In this document: positions 34,480-46,062 of the stretch, one piece after another | Numbering within the stretch: position 1 is the stretch's first letter | Layout: each line of letters opens with the position of its first letter | DNA from: Panicum virgatum | Taxonomy: Eukaryota > Streptophyta > Magnoliopsida > Poales > Poaceae | DNA: 64,000 nucleotides | Direction of reading: 5' to 3' | Assembly: GCF_016808335.1 (NCBI RefSeq) | Contig: NC_053141.1 | Span: 28,439,581-28,503,580, forward strand | The notes under the pieces: generated by a model | What the model was told of the DNA's origin: nothing | Database searches by the model: none | The model's input: only the letters and a program-made list of their open reading frames with translations | Translations under genes and position numbers: made by a program

Positions 34480-35996
34480 AATTGATCCTGGCAATGCGTT
34501 TAGACTAGTTCTTAAGGTTAGTAAGTATACCACTGATGTTGAGTACGGTTTGGTAGAGATGGTTGCTCAGGAGCACGAGTTGTGGCTTGATAGCAGCAGT
34601 GGGTACAATTTATCACAGTTTTATGATGATGTTGCTACAAAAATCATCTGGGGTCGTGGGCAGACATTGTCCATATGGGTTTTGGACACTGATACTGGGT
34701 CTGAATGGAGAATTAGGAGGGATGAGCATTGGCAGCAAATGATGAACGAGAAAAGGGATGAAACGGTGGCACATATTTGTGTGGAGGTTATTAGCAAACA
34801 AGGGTATTAGACAAATGTATCTTCGGTGGCAGACAATACAAATAATATCCCTAGGTCTGGTGTCACCAATGTCAATGCTTCTTCTTCTGGGCCAAATGCA
34901 GAAGGCATGGGGGATACTTGTACCTCTCCACCACAGCCTGGAGCACAGCCTTTGGAGGAGATAGTTCTAGTAGAGTGGGGTTTGCTAACCATAATAACTG
35001 AGATAGAGGATGCTAAGGATGGTGAGCCAAATACAATAGCTGATGAGGAACTAGTGTATGAGGCAATGGGAATAGAAGATGGTACAGAGGAAATCCCAAT
35101 TCTTGCTATGCCCAGAGACCTTCATGAAGCTATGGAGGAAGCTGCTATTCCAGTGGATGATGGAGATCCAACTGAGACTGTGTATGACTGGGATAGGGAC
35201 AATCCATATATGTCAGTAGGCACACATTATCCTTGTATGTATGACTTCAGGTTGGCAGTTAGGCACCATGCTATTGTCAATGAGTTTGAGCTGGGAACAG
35301 AGAAATCAGACAGGGAGAGGTTCAGGGGATTCTGCAAGTTAGTAGGATGCCCATGGAAAATTAGAGCTAGAACTCAACATGATAAGAGTGTCAGGGTACA
35401 TTTTTTCACTAACTATTACAGTTTGTGTCATGTTTTGCTGTTTTGTGTACCTTGTGTATAATATCATGAACATGTTTCTAATTGTTGGTTATGTGTACAG
35501 ATTCAAATCAACACAGGTACCCACAGGTGTGCATCAAGAAGCAGGGTTCTGAGAAAAATGGCTTCTACTACTTGGGTGGCAGAGAGAGCTATACCACTAC
35601 TGAAGACGAAGCTAGATATGGGTGTTGAGGTGGAGTTGAGGGCACCTAGCAGTGTTGTAGAAATAGGTACAAAGACTGTTGATAACAAAGTTCATTTCAC
35701 TAGATTCTTTTGTGCTTTCAAGGCTTGCATAGATGGATTCTTATTTGGATGTAGGCCATATATTAGTATTGATTCCACTCATTTGAATGGGGAGTGGAGT
35801 GGACAGATGCCTGGTGTTGTGTCAATAGATGGCCACAATTGGATGTTCCCCATAGCTTTTGGTTTGTTTGGATCAGAAACCAAAGAAATCTGGATATGGT
35901 TCATGGAACAGTTACCCAAGGTTCAAGGTTGGCTATTTGCACTGATGCATGCAAGGGGCTTGAAGGAGCAGTGAAGAGAGTGTTTCCCTGGGCAGA
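34480..35996 (+). pseudogene. MULE transposase (MuDR type), N-terminal and core
   Basis: An N-terminal region starts near 34482 (IDPGNAFRLVL, VEYGLVEMVAQEHELW) and runs to a TAG at 34808. An acidic linker follows, then the MuDR DNA-binding domain (DFRLAVRHHAIVNEFELGTE through CPWKIRARTQ, about 35243-35380). After a probable intron (about 35400-35500, GT...AG) comes the MULE catalytic domain: FCAFKACIDGFLFGCRPYIS with the first catalytic D in IDSTHLNGEW (35707-35800), then MFPIAFGLFGSETKEIW. A frameshift near 35930 moves the frame before GLAICTDACKGLEGAVKRVFP. The gene is cut at 35996 by a solo LTR and resumes at 37485. Confidence 0.82.
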
Positions 35997-37484
35997 TGAT
36001 GACGCCCACAGACGCCAATTGGGGTGGCAGGCATTTCATGAACCAAGAATAAATCCGAAAGCGCACGGAATACCGCTATAGCATTTTACCCAGAAGTATA
36101 ACTGGGTGTCATTTAAATTTCTGTAGGGAAGGCAGTGAATGAAGAGATATAAACTAGTTGATGAACTTTATCTAGATTGGATATTCAGTTGCATAAATAG
36201 GGGTAAGATAAATAACATGGTAGGAGGTAATGTGACACACACACAACTACCCTCAGGATAAATACAATAAAAGAAGATGCTATAGGTCGGGAGCAAGGCA
36301 GAAGTTAGAGCTCGAGTCAACTGTGCTAGGCTAACTATATCTATGCTATCTTATGGTTAGATTGTTCGAGATTAAACCACGCAACCGGAAGACCGCTATC
36401 AAAGTAACGAGAGGAGCCTATACATCCCAGCGGCTTTATGTACCTCCTACCCCCAATCCGAACGTGTAGGATTACTATGGCTTGAACAGGGCTGTCACCA
36501 CCTGCCGGGTACCTCTACAAACCGTGGGAAAAGTTGACATCCAGCAACACTTAGCTAATCTAGACACCATGTCCACACTAGTAAGCGATACTCTAGTATC
36601 TCGCGCGGAGCCCCCACCCTCCGGATGGACAGACATCATACTAGAGTAAACATACGAATATTGGAGCAGTTGATAGAGTTCTAAAGCCAATATGTTAACC
36701 ATTGCAAGCACAGGGCGATCATGTAATGCAAGTATCGTATGATAATGCAACCAGATCAAGAAGCATATATCCAATAACTCAGAACATACTTCGAGCAGAT
36801 ATAGGTAACCATAGTCTAATTCTATTACAAACGACCAAATATTACAAGAGAGAACTAGAGATGAACCCATACCAAAACTCCCGAGCAACTCCGGCGACTC
36901 GATGAGTACTAGACGTCTCCTAAACTCCACTAGACCTATAGACTACACAAGATGAACTTGAGAAGAGAGGTGAGTGTGGTGTGTGTGTGTGTGTGTGCGT
37001 GTGTTCTAATCTCCTTGTATTTATAGGAGGGGGCCACAGCCTCTACCTCCTAGAACTGCCATAAGGAGCCAATGGGAGACTGCCACGTCGAAGAGTTGAG
37101 GTGGTGGGGCCAACTGGGCCGTCGGCCGACCAGCCGGCCACCTAGTGGCGCCAACCACCCCCAACCTTCCTTTGCTAGGCTTGTCTGGGCATCCTCTTGT
37201 CTGAACACTGGGGTAGAGCCTGTCTTGAGTGGCTTTGCTTCGATTCTTAGGCTACACTTGGTCCATTTGAGCCTGAATCGGTGTTCTGATATTTTTTGTG
37301 ATTTTATGTCGGGCTAAAGTGTGCTTGCAACCTGCATATTAGCTCAAAAACACATATTGTATTTTCTAAAAGGTGAAGTGTGGTTTAGGGACTTATTTGG
37401 ATAAAGATGCGTGTAAGATATGCAAACTCTCATGATTTTCTGATCAAGTTGATGCCTGGAATTGATCATTAGTGAGCGTCAACA
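35997..37484 (-). mobile_element. Solo LTR in the MULE2 transposase (Athila/Tat-like)
   Basis: 1488 bp, starting TGATGACGCCC and ending GTCAACA, flanked by a perfect GCAGA duplication (35992-35996, 37485-37489). Removing it and one GCAGA copy makes the transposase frame read straight through (VFPWAEQRECFRHLM). Its minus-strand start TGTTGACGCTCACTAA resembles the other Athila-like LTRs here. A minus-strand TATA box lies near 37016-37026 beside a GT microsatellite. Confidence 0.88.
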
Positions 37485-37640
37485 GCAGAGCAGAGAGAGT
37501 GCTTTAGGCATCTCATGGACAACATGAAGAAGTACTATAGTGGAGAAGTCTATGGAAAGAACATGTGGACAGCTGCTAGAGCATATTCTCCACATAGGTT
37601 CAAGTACTTTTTCGTGTGTGCTGTGATGTTGCTGTCTTCA
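37485..37640 (+). pseudogene. MULE2 transposase, continuation
   Basis: AEQRECFRHLMDNMKKYYSG and NMWTAARAYSPHRFKYFF match the MULE transposase region just after the catalytic core. Homology stops near 37620; the SWIM zinc-finger C-terminus is absent. Confidence 0.75.
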
Positions 37641-39199
37641 AGGCCAAAACTGTTATATGGCCCTTACTTGAGGGCGAGGAGGCCATCGCCGGATCTATCC
37701 TCCACGTGTGGCTGCCTCCACAGGCCGTCGTCGGGCATGGGCGGCGGCGTCGATGCCGGTTCACATGCGGGCGTCGACGCTAGTGCTGGCGTGAGGAGGC
37801 TGGGGACGAGCGGCGACGCGAGCTGCGCGGGAGGCATTGGGGGATCTGAGGGGTGGGGGAGAGAGAGAGAGACACACAGACAGACAGAGAGAGAGAGGCC
37901 GTGGACGACCAGCGGCTCCGGCGGTGCGGGAGGACGCCGGCTCATGCGCGGGCGCAGGCGCCAACACCGGTGCCGGCATGAGGAGGCCAGGGACGAGGAG
38001 GCCACCGGAGGATCTGAGGGGATGGGAAGGGACGAGAGAGAGAGGGGGGTGTGGACTGTAGCCACGCAGGAGAAAGGAGGCGAGCAGGTGGGGATGTGGG
38101 AGAAAGGAGACGGGCAGGCGGGGATGTGGGGGGTGGAGGAGCTAGGGTTTGTGTTGAGCGCGATTTTATATCCATGGAGTCTTGTTAGAGCCATCGTATC
38201 GGCGATGAACAGACTGAAATAGTTGGGCCATTTGGACTAAGATGGGCCTTCTTTCATTCCTTCTCCGTTTAACTTTTTTCTTTTTCTTTTTTATTTTATT
38301 GCACCATTGTAAAGTAACGTATAAAAATAGTTATTTTATATGTACCCATACATTTTTCATATGTAATAGACTACATATAAGATATCTTGTAAAAGTTTCA
38401 AAAATTTTGATCTGGTTTACTATTTCTAGTACTTTAAATGAATATCTATGTGTTTATTGAAAATGATCACAATTTGAATTACATGGGTCTCAAATAGTAT
38501 TTAAAAACTTCCAAAAATATAATTCAAGGACGTTTGATCCATTATAGCTCATATCCTAAAAATAGATAAAAGGTTCAAATGTTTGCTAGGGATAATTCAA
38601 ACTTCTACTTGCAAACCGTAATATAAAATAATGATAATAATATCTAAAACTTATCCGAAAATTCTAGAAATCACCATAGAATCTTTTTATGAATGTATAA
38701 TCCTGAAGTAAAAATTTCATTAGATTTTATGATATTTGAAGTATACATTGTTCATAATGGATATATCTCTCACATAGTTTCTTGTAATTCAAGTCAAAAC
38801 ATTGAGATTTGAATACCTCGTAACATGTTTGAACACGTATGCACCTCAAATTTGGACACTACCTTATGTTGACCATAACATTGAAACATATCAAATTATA
38901 TTAGCAATTGTTATGCTAAAACATGCTTTTTCAATTCTCTATGTAGTTGGAATAAAACATGTCATACAAAAACAATCAAGATATAGCAATTAACATATAA
39001 ATAAAAGCCACAAAATAACAAATCCTGATTTTAGAAAAATTCAGAAAAAACATCAAATTTGGAGTTCATACGAGGAAGAAATACCAATTACATAATTTAA
39101 TTCCGGATCAAAAAGAAAAAGATGAATCACACATCTTTTCTTCATTATAGGGTCACGTCACAAGACTAATATAAAAATACTATTGTCCAACATAATCAC
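37641..39199. other. GC-rich low-complexity block, then AT-rich spacer
   Basis: 37641-38160 is GC-rich, with a GA microsatellite (37859-37905) and a short duplicated GGGATGTGGGAGAAAGGAG-type unit (38088-38135). Open frames there lack any domain. 38220-39199 is strongly AT-rich with no gene, terminus or repeat that I can support. Confidence 0.45.
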
Positions 39200-39600
39200 A
39201 AACATAGGCGCGGCGCATGGGTAGGGCACTCGGGCCTCATCGCCATGCCCCGGGTCCGAATCCCCCATTACTCTCTGCACCTCTTTTTTATCAAAATTAT
39301 TAAAACATGAGATTCTAGCTATAAATATAGTAATACTAGGCATCACCACAACTGAAGTTGTGGAGCAGTTGGTGGGCGTGAGCTTCTAATCCTGAAGATC
39401 AAGGTTCTATGCCCAATATGTGCACGTTACTTTACGTTACTTTTTATTTTTCCAAATTAAAGCACGAATATTAGTATATAAAGAATAATACCAAACATTT
39501 TGGCAAATGTAGGTGTAGAACAGTGGTATGGTGCGGCAGCCTGGTCTTTGGTGTTCAAAGGTTCGAATGCTCCATTCCCTCTTCTTTTTCCCCCATTTTT
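39200..39600 (+). repeat. Three tRNA-like units in tandem (~150-157 bp spacing)
   Basis: Box B-like words occur at 39252 (GGGTCCGAATCCC), 39402 (AGGTTCTATGCCC, weak) and 39559 (AGGTTCGAATGCT). Box A-like words precede each at tRNA-like distance (for example GTGGAGCAGTTGG at 39360), and each is followed by a T-rich tract. Units 1 and 3 also share CTCT...TTTTTTATC tails. They look like repeated tRNA-derived modules, not functional tRNAs. Confidence 0.5.
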
Positions 39601-39814
39601 TATCGTTATTTTTTTGGGTGAGCAGCTTTTTGGTTTTCTTATCACCAATTCTGTGGGAGGATTTTTTTTCTTCCAAGTTACATCACATGCAAATGAAGGC
39701 AACTTATTTTTTCTTATTTCTTACCTTGCACAACACCCACGTTTTTTAAGAAAATGAAGTAATGAATCTTATTTTCTTTAAAGTAATCCACGTATTTATT
39801 TTGTCAAATTTGTG

Positions 39815-40019
39815 GTTGACAATCCCCCATAAGCGAGCTCCTGGTTGATAATCCCCCCCCCCCCCATAAGCCCATTCGTTGCGGAAGCCCCCCCCCCCCA
39901 CACACACACACAAACCGGCCTGGTTGCAAATCCCCACCTGCAGCCCACGTGGCCTTGCCACTTCAGCCCAAGCCTGCCAGCGTGGCAAAGTAATGGGCCA
40001 GCTCCTCGAGCCCGGCTCA
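39815..40019 (+). repeat. Left terminal inverted repeat of MULE1
   Basis: Contains poly-C and CA runs (39846-39911) and the conserved block ending GAGCCCGGCTCA near 40019. Confidence 0.7.
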
Positions 40020-40488
40020 CACACAACCTGTTTCATTAAGATGCAACTGCCCATCCGAGCTAGGTGCGAGACGTGAAAGCACTGAGCCGAGAAGCTCGGG
40101 AGGACAGAGGCGCATGTCGCCGGTAGCCATCTACTGCACCAATTATAGAAGATCGTGGCTTATTCAATCTTCCATTCTGGTGGGAGAGACAGCCTCTAGA
40201 TCTCACGACGCATTGTTGCATGGTACGTTCTTTTGTGCGTGTTCTGTAGATTTGCCGATCGATGCAAGGTTTTTGTGGGATGGTTGCATATGAAATCATG
40301 GTGGAAAATGGGTTGCACATGTCATGGATGTAATGGCAGGAGCTAGGGTTTAGTAACATATGTTGTTTTTTGGTGTAGATTGACGGTTTTGTTCAATTGA
40401 CTAGCTGAAGCTATATCTGTGCTTATTCTGCCACAAAGATTTTAGCTTTGACGTTGTATATCTAACTAGGGTGTTTACATATTTGTAG

Positions 40489-41166
40489 ATGGCGAATCAG
40501 GATGCCATTTTGCTCAAGGTTTTTAGAGGTGGTGCTTTTAGTGATAGCTCCAAGAAATATGGTAGTAGCACTGATCGAGGTGGAGAGTATAGGAGTATCC
40601 CTGACTTTGACAGAGATTATATGAGCTATTTTGAGCTGTGTGATTGTCTAAAGGAATTTGGGTTGAAGGATGGAGACAGTTTATATTACTTGAAGCCGGT
40701 TTACTGTCCACCAAATGGTCTTGTGCTTATTTTTTATGACAACCAATGCAATCAGTTATTGGTAGATCATGCAGGACAAAGCTGTTGCAGTTTTTACATT
40801 GTCCCTAATCCTAAGAGGTTAGTTATCACTGAACCAGACCCAAGAACTAATCCAACTCAGACAGTTGCAAGATCTTTGGTTGATGTATTCAGACCGGAGG
40901 AGGTTGGTGGAAAAGAAAATGATGATGGTATAGGAGAAGTTATGGCACAATTATCTGCAGATGACGATGAGATTGCTGAAGATGAGACATATAGGAATAC
41001 TGATTTGGATGAAACTAATGATGACTCGTCTGATGTAGAGCTTGTACCAGAACATGAGGTTGAAAACAAGGCTGTAGATGCAGGTGGTTATATGTTTGAA
41101 GCTGATGTTGGAGATGATGAATTGTACATTTTGAAGAAGCAACAATGTACTACCCAAAGTACATGA
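40489..41166 (+). pseudogene. MULE1 transposase, PB1-like N-terminal domain
   Basis: The ATG at 40489 opens MANQDAILLKVFRGGAF, a PB1-like N-terminal domain common in plant MuDR transposases (about residues 5-105). A long acidic linker follows (residues 140-215). Upstream 40020-40488 is non-coding leader. The frame ends at a TGA at 41164 caused by a one-base shift near 41130; the expected continuation (YYPKYMKKDGT) is present in another frame. Just there a 55-bp tandem duplication adds a second shift. Confidence 0.75.
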
Positions 41167-41260
41167 AAAAAGATGGTACAAATCAGGATAAAGGAAAAGG
41201 CAAGGTACCCAAAGTACATGAAAAAAGATGGTACAAATCAGGATAAAGGAAAAGGCAAGG
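41151..41260 (+). repeat. 55-bp tandem duplication in MULE1 transposase
   Basis: TACCCAAAGTACATGAAAAA begins at 41151 and again at 41206. 55 is not a multiple of three, so it shifts the frame. Confidence 0.9.
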
Positions 41261-41289
41261 TCAGTGGTAAGGCATTAGCAGGGCAAAGA

Positions 41290-42176
41290 AGGTAGATGCT
41301 TCAAGTTCGACAAAGAAAAATTATGAGGAGCCATATATATCTGATGACCCAAATGATGGAAACCGCACTCCAGATGAAGTTGATGATGAGACTCCAAGGT
41401 TTGTGCATAGGTCAAGGGGACTTGAGGATAAATGCTTTGATGAGGTTACAATGAGTCACCCAATCATGGAAGAGGGAATGTTGTTTACTGATGTTGGCCA
41501 ATTTAGAGAGGGAATGAAGAACTTGATAATCAGAGAAGGGAGGAAAGTTCAAAGAAAGAAGAATGACCGAGAAAAGGTGTCTGCAAGTGTTTGGGGACAG
41601 GTTGTGAATGGTATATATATGCTAGAGCGATCCCTAGAGAGAAGACATTTAAGTTGAGAAAGTTTATGAATCAACATACATGTGGGAGGTCTCATGATGT
41701 ACAACAAATTGATGCCAAGTGGATTGCTAAGGAGTATGTTGAAGAGTTTAGGACTGACAGGGATTGGAAAGTGAAAAGTCTTAAGGCATCTGTCCTAAGG
41801 GACACAAAAATTGGAATTTCAAAATACAAAGCTTATAGGGCTAAGAGGCAGGCAGTGAAAACGGTTCTCGGAGACCATGTAGAACAGTTCAAGAGAATCC
41901 AAGATTATGCGCACACACTGTTACACATTAATCCAAGTAGTATGGTAGTAATTAAGTGTGATGTATCTAAGGATCCAGCAGTGAACCCTATTTTTGAGAG
42001 GATGTTCAAATCATTCAAAGCTCAAATTGATGGATTTAAAGCTGGCTGCAGACCTTTTATTGGAGTTGATGGAACTCATGTGAAGCTTCCTAATGGAGCT
42101 CAAATCCTTGCAGCAACAGGAAGGTATGCCAATAACATGTATCCAATTGCATTTGCACTAGTCGAATCTGAAAACA
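41290..42176 (+). pseudogene. MULE1 transposase, DNA-binding domain and first catalytic part
   Basis: After YEEPYISDDPNDGNRTPDEVDD come the MuDR DNA-binding region (MLFTDVGQFREGMKNLIIREG, then with a shift near 41600 CEWYIYARAIPREKTFKLRK and HTCGRSHDVQQIDAKWIAKE), a helical linker, and the catalytic domain FKAQIDGFKAGCRPFIGVDG with the first catalytic D (about 42010-42075). The frame meets a CACTA terminus at 42177 and resumes in register at 49793. Confidence 0.82.
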
Positions 42177-42189
42177 CACTAGTAGAAAT

Positions 42190-42800
42190 AGTAGCATCCA
42201 TGATGTTATTCCGCTTGATGTTTTTAACTTCGTCATTGAACAGACAACATCTATGACAAAAAGAGACAGGTTTGTCATAGGTCTTCATCGTCAGCCCTCG
42301 GACACTACGCAACCGTGACAAAAGCAAAACACGCGTCACAGAACACATTTGGTTCCGTCATAGTTCATCGGCACAGCCCTCAGCACATGCGGAACTATGA
42401 CAAAAGTAAAACGCGCATCACAAAAAAATATTTCATATCGTCACAAAAGAAGTTAGCCATCTAGTCCTCTTACCTGCGATCGATGTGATTCGTCATTGAA
42501 CCAGACCGGCTGCCACGTGTGACGATTCATCATAGAACCAGACTGGGGCGATTCGTCATGGAACGGTAGCTGGTCAACTATATCAACGTGAGTCTGTTGC
42601 AAGAGGTTTGACCGGTGTGGGCAGAGCAGGCTGACGTGGGGTAACATGTGCAACTGTAGGCCCTAGTTAACTGGTCCAGTATGTCTAGCTGGCAGCCACG
42701 TGTGTTGACTGAAACCATAAGGTCCACGTGTTAGGGTTATGGATCACATATGTCAACGCGGGCTCCACTGGATAGCAGTGAGCCGACGTCCACGTTTACA
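42190..42800 (+). repeat. Left subterminal repeats of the CACTA element
   Basis: Repeated CGTCATTGAAC, CGTCATAGAACC, TATGACAAAA and CACGTGT words. Three CACGTG palindromes occur between 42510 and 42730. Confidence 0.65.
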
Positions 42801-43348
42801 AGTGCAGGCCAGCAGGCCATCGCCCGTCACCCATGGGCCATGGCTATCATGTTTGGCCTGTCTAGCGTTCATCGTGGCCAGGTGGTGCCCGCAGATATAA
42901 GGCCTGGGCCCGTTTCAAAGTTAGGCCCGATATGAAATTGTTGTGGTGCTGGCAGAGAGGTTTGAGTGAGCCACCAAGATCCACTCCATCAGGCCCATGA
43001 AAAAGAAAGGCCCAATGTGAAGACCAAACTCGCATTCTATTTGGAATGGCCCCCGACTACTTAAGCATAGGGGACCATCCATTTTCTTTTGTGAGATTGA
43101 CATGCGCGTCCCATCTGTCAGCGACCGGAAAAGAGGGGTTGGGTCCTTTTCCCGTGCATCTTCCCGCGAAAGCTGTCAGCGGCGCCAGCTAAACTTTGTC
43201 TCCCCTGTCTAAAATTGGTGGTCTTTTTTCAAGAAATCCACAACTCTCCCCTCTGCCTGGCCCCTCTCGAGCTAAAGTAATCTGAACGCCTCAACTCCGG
43301 CTCGCCTACGTGCACACGGCAAAGCTCCATCCTCGCTGGCCGGCTCTC

Positions 43349-44098
43349 ATGGCGGCGAGGCGATGTCGCCCATCGTCACTGGCGGATCTCCCTACTGAGT
43401 TGGCCATTCGGATCGCAGGCCACATTACTGCAACCTCGGTGCGGGCAATGGAGGACCTCCGCTCACTTCGGGTGACCTGCCACTTCATGCACCACGTGTG
43501 CAGTGACCTCGAAGTCGGCTGGCTCATCTCCGTCGAAAGGTTTTACAAGCTGTATCGGTACGTCGTCCCCGATGGCTATCTGACCCTCCTTCCTCGCATG
43601 GCCCAAGTGGGAAAATTGGAGGCCTGCTTTGTCATTGGGATGATTATCGTCCTCCGTTATCCACTATACTCAAACCCCTGCCAGTCATCGACAAGAATAT
43701 CGAGCGCGCCGCCTGCGGTGGACACAATGTGGCGGCCTATGTGGCTGCCATCCTCCTGTACATGGCCAATGGTGGCGCCGACGTTGACAATACTGCTAGG
43801 CAGTACATGAGACAGGCCGTCGGCGATGAACCGGTGAAGGTGTCGTGGGGTGGTGCCAAAAATGCTGAGCAACCAGGAGTATTACCAGATCCGCGAGACG
43901 GTCACTATGCTGAGATTCTGGCTCTGGATGAGGAGAAAGGCGGTGTTACCAATGCGTGCGGATCTAGATCCATGTAACCGCGGTAAGTGTGATTCCATTG
44001 TTGTTCTACCATGGCCGCAATTTGGATGCAAAGTGTTTTGCGGCGAGGACTGCTGGATTCGTTCCGAGCTCAAGCTGTTCTTGGACTGCATTTTGTAA
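43349..44098 (+). pseudogene. Captured F-box-like gene, copy 1
   Basis: The ATG at 43349 opens MAARRCRPSSLADLPTELAI, an F-box-like motif at residues 8-50 (LADLPTELAIRIAGHITATS), followed by VTCHFMHHVCSDLEVGWLIS and VGKLEACFVIGMIIV. This layout recalls the plant At1g67623-type F-box family, whose members link substrates to SCF ubiquitin ligases. A frameshift near 43670 moves to GHNVAAYVAAILLYMANGG and another near 43850 to YYQIRETVTM; the C-terminal CNRGKC...VFCGEDC pattern ends at 44098. It sits inside a CACTA element, so it is most likely a captured host gene copy, now broken. Confidence 0.7.
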
Positions 44099-45178
44099 AT
44101 TTGGATTGGGTCGACGATCAATTTTCTTTTGCTTTCGTCTATCCACTGCGCTATAGTATTCCTGAGAACAGCTTAATTTAGACTAAATTAGTAGTAGTGT
44201 ATCTTTTGCTTTTATGCTGCTTTTGCTTCATGAATTTTAGAGTGAAATAATTATTAGTAGTTAATTAAAGTAGTGTAGATATATATGTTGTACTATTGCT
44301 TCTGCTTCATGAATTTTGGGGACATGGCGTCAATGCTGTCGGTGTCCCGAGTTGTTTCCACCCAACAACCACTGAAATATGGGGTGCAGAAACCAGGGGC
44401 CACAAACAAAAGACGAGGATGCGACGCGCTGACTAGGCGCCTTCGTCGCGTCCGCTTAGTTCTGTGAAATTGACACGCGGATCCCACCTGTCGGCGACTT
44501 GCAAAGAGGGGCCGGTTACTGTATATTTCAATTTTTTGAACGATTATTCTACTCCAAAGGGTAGAACACAGTCGAGAAGAATTGCACTGTGTGACCTTTC
44601 CCATACCAACAGTTACTGTTGCTCATGCGGTTGCCATCCCATCGAGACATGGCGCCGCCTGAACCTCCTGGCGTGGCATTCAAGAGCTCCAAATGAGAGT
44701 TTCTTCCACGATCTTGATCTGAGAGACTGAGATAGGAGGTGCGGCTGGCCACACCTAAGATTGACATGTGGGTCCCACCTATCGGTGACCGGCGAAGAGG
44801 GGCCAGTTAATCCTCCCAACCACATTTGCCGAGACTGTTGGCATCCTCCGAGACGCGGCGCCTACTCGACTTCCCCTCCCCTCTCCTCCCAAAAAAAATC
44901 CCCAACTCTCCACCACGACAGGGTGTTAGTTGCAAGAGAGAGCAAGAGTAGTTCAGCCCCCACCAAAATCCACCGCGTCCTCTCCGATCACCGGCTCCGG
45001 CTCGCCGACGTCCACGTGGCTGCACACTGCAGCACTTCCTGGCGACACATTCAAGAGCTCCAAATGAGGGTTTTCTGCACTACTCTGGCTCCCCGCCATC
45101 CACTCTCCCACCGCAGCTCCATCCACAACTCGTCTCGCGCCGCTTCTGGTTCCGACTCGTCGTCGAGCCGGCAATCAC
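44099..45178 (+). repeat. Duplicated upstream module of the F-box copies
   Basis: A segment reading TTGACATG-G-GTCCCACCT-TCGGTGACCGG-GAAGAGGGG recurs at about 43095, 44466 and 44759. A second word, ATTCAAGAGCTCCAAATGAG, recurs at 44678 and 45048. So the region before the F-box has been duplicated, once without the F-box itself. Confidence 0.75.
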
Positions 45179-45514
45179 ATGGAGGCAAAGCGGTGCCGCC
45201 GGTCGTCGCTAGGGGATCTTCCTTTCGATGTGCTCGTTCATATCGCGGGCAACATCATTGCGACCTCATGGTTTCCAATGGAGGACCTCTGCGCACTTTG
45301 GGGGACATGCCTCTTCATGCGCCGCATGTGCAGAAACCCCGAAGTCGGCCGGCGCATCAACTTAGGGCGGGTGTCCAGCTCCAATAGGTGGCAGCACACT
45401 ATTGCATTACAGGCCCTCCTTCATCGCCTGACCAACATTGGCAATCCGCAGGCATGCTTCGTCACTGGGATGCATGTCGTCTTCCCCATGGGAGTTGGTT
45501 ATCTGTTGAAGTAG
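45179..45514 (+). pseudogene. Captured F-box-like gene, copy 2 (truncated)
   Basis: The ATG at 45179 opens MEAKRCRRSSLGDLPFDVLV, paralogous to copy 1 through IAGNIIATSW, MEDLCALWGTCLFMRRMCRN and IGNPQACFVTGMHVV. Its 111-codon frame closes at 45514 after VGYLLK, before the ankyrin/Sel1-like and cysteine-containing parts seen in copy 1. The open frame may be expressed, but the family normally has a longer C-terminus. Confidence 0.65.
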
Positions 45515-46062
45515 AATGTCACCATTAGGTGTTGGTTTCCACATTCCTAGCATCAGCTTTTGCTTGACTAGAAGAACAATGGCAATTTAAAAAAAATAAA
45601 GTGTGTTTCCATAGTAAAAGACATTGATTTTATATGCAATTTACAAAAAGAATCAAGTAATTTCGACATTTTACAAGGGAGAAAGGCTAATCCAAATTTC
45701 AAATCGGATATAATAAAGAGAAACAATCATGTTCCCAACAAATGGTCGCAGCATTCATAAAGGGATTCCACTAACACCAACGTGTGGGGTCCATTGGTCA
45801 GTGCGACACCCGCGCCGCGGTTTCGAATTTTACCGGGTGCCAATTCTGCCGTCGAAGCCGAAAGTAATTGTGCGAAATGTCCCTCCTACCCCTCGGGCAA
45901 AAGGCCCACCGGCACCCGCTACCCTATCTCTACACCCCAGCTCCCAATATCCATGGCCCCTTCTCTACCCTCCAGTCCACCTCTCGCCTTTCCTATCTGC
46001 CCCTCATCTCCACCAAAGGCCACCGACCCAAAGCTGGCACCTCGTCGACGACGCTGAGCGCA
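45515..46062 (+). other. Spacer within the CACTA element
   Basis: AT-rich to 45770, then CT-rich. No gene recognised. Confidence 0.4.

Larger units (their letters stand above)
33849..37640 (+). mobile_element. Truncated Mutator-like element (MULE2)
   Basis: A MuDR-type transposase (34480-35996, continuing at 37485) is preceded by an AT-rich possible terminus (AAATTTAAAAATTTACCACCC at about 33848). No inverted partner is found to the right. The transposase similarity ends near 37620 in GC-rich low-complexity sequence, so the right end appears lost. A solo LTR interrupts it. Confidence 0.5.

Noticed and set aside
37515..38222. 235-codon frame as a single host gene
   Set aside because: Only its first 40 codons match MULE transposase; the rest is low-complexity GC-rich sequence.
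42090..42348. Minus-strand frames across the MULE1/CACTA junction
   Set aside because: They span a proven insertion boundary and lie opposite a recognised transposase frame.
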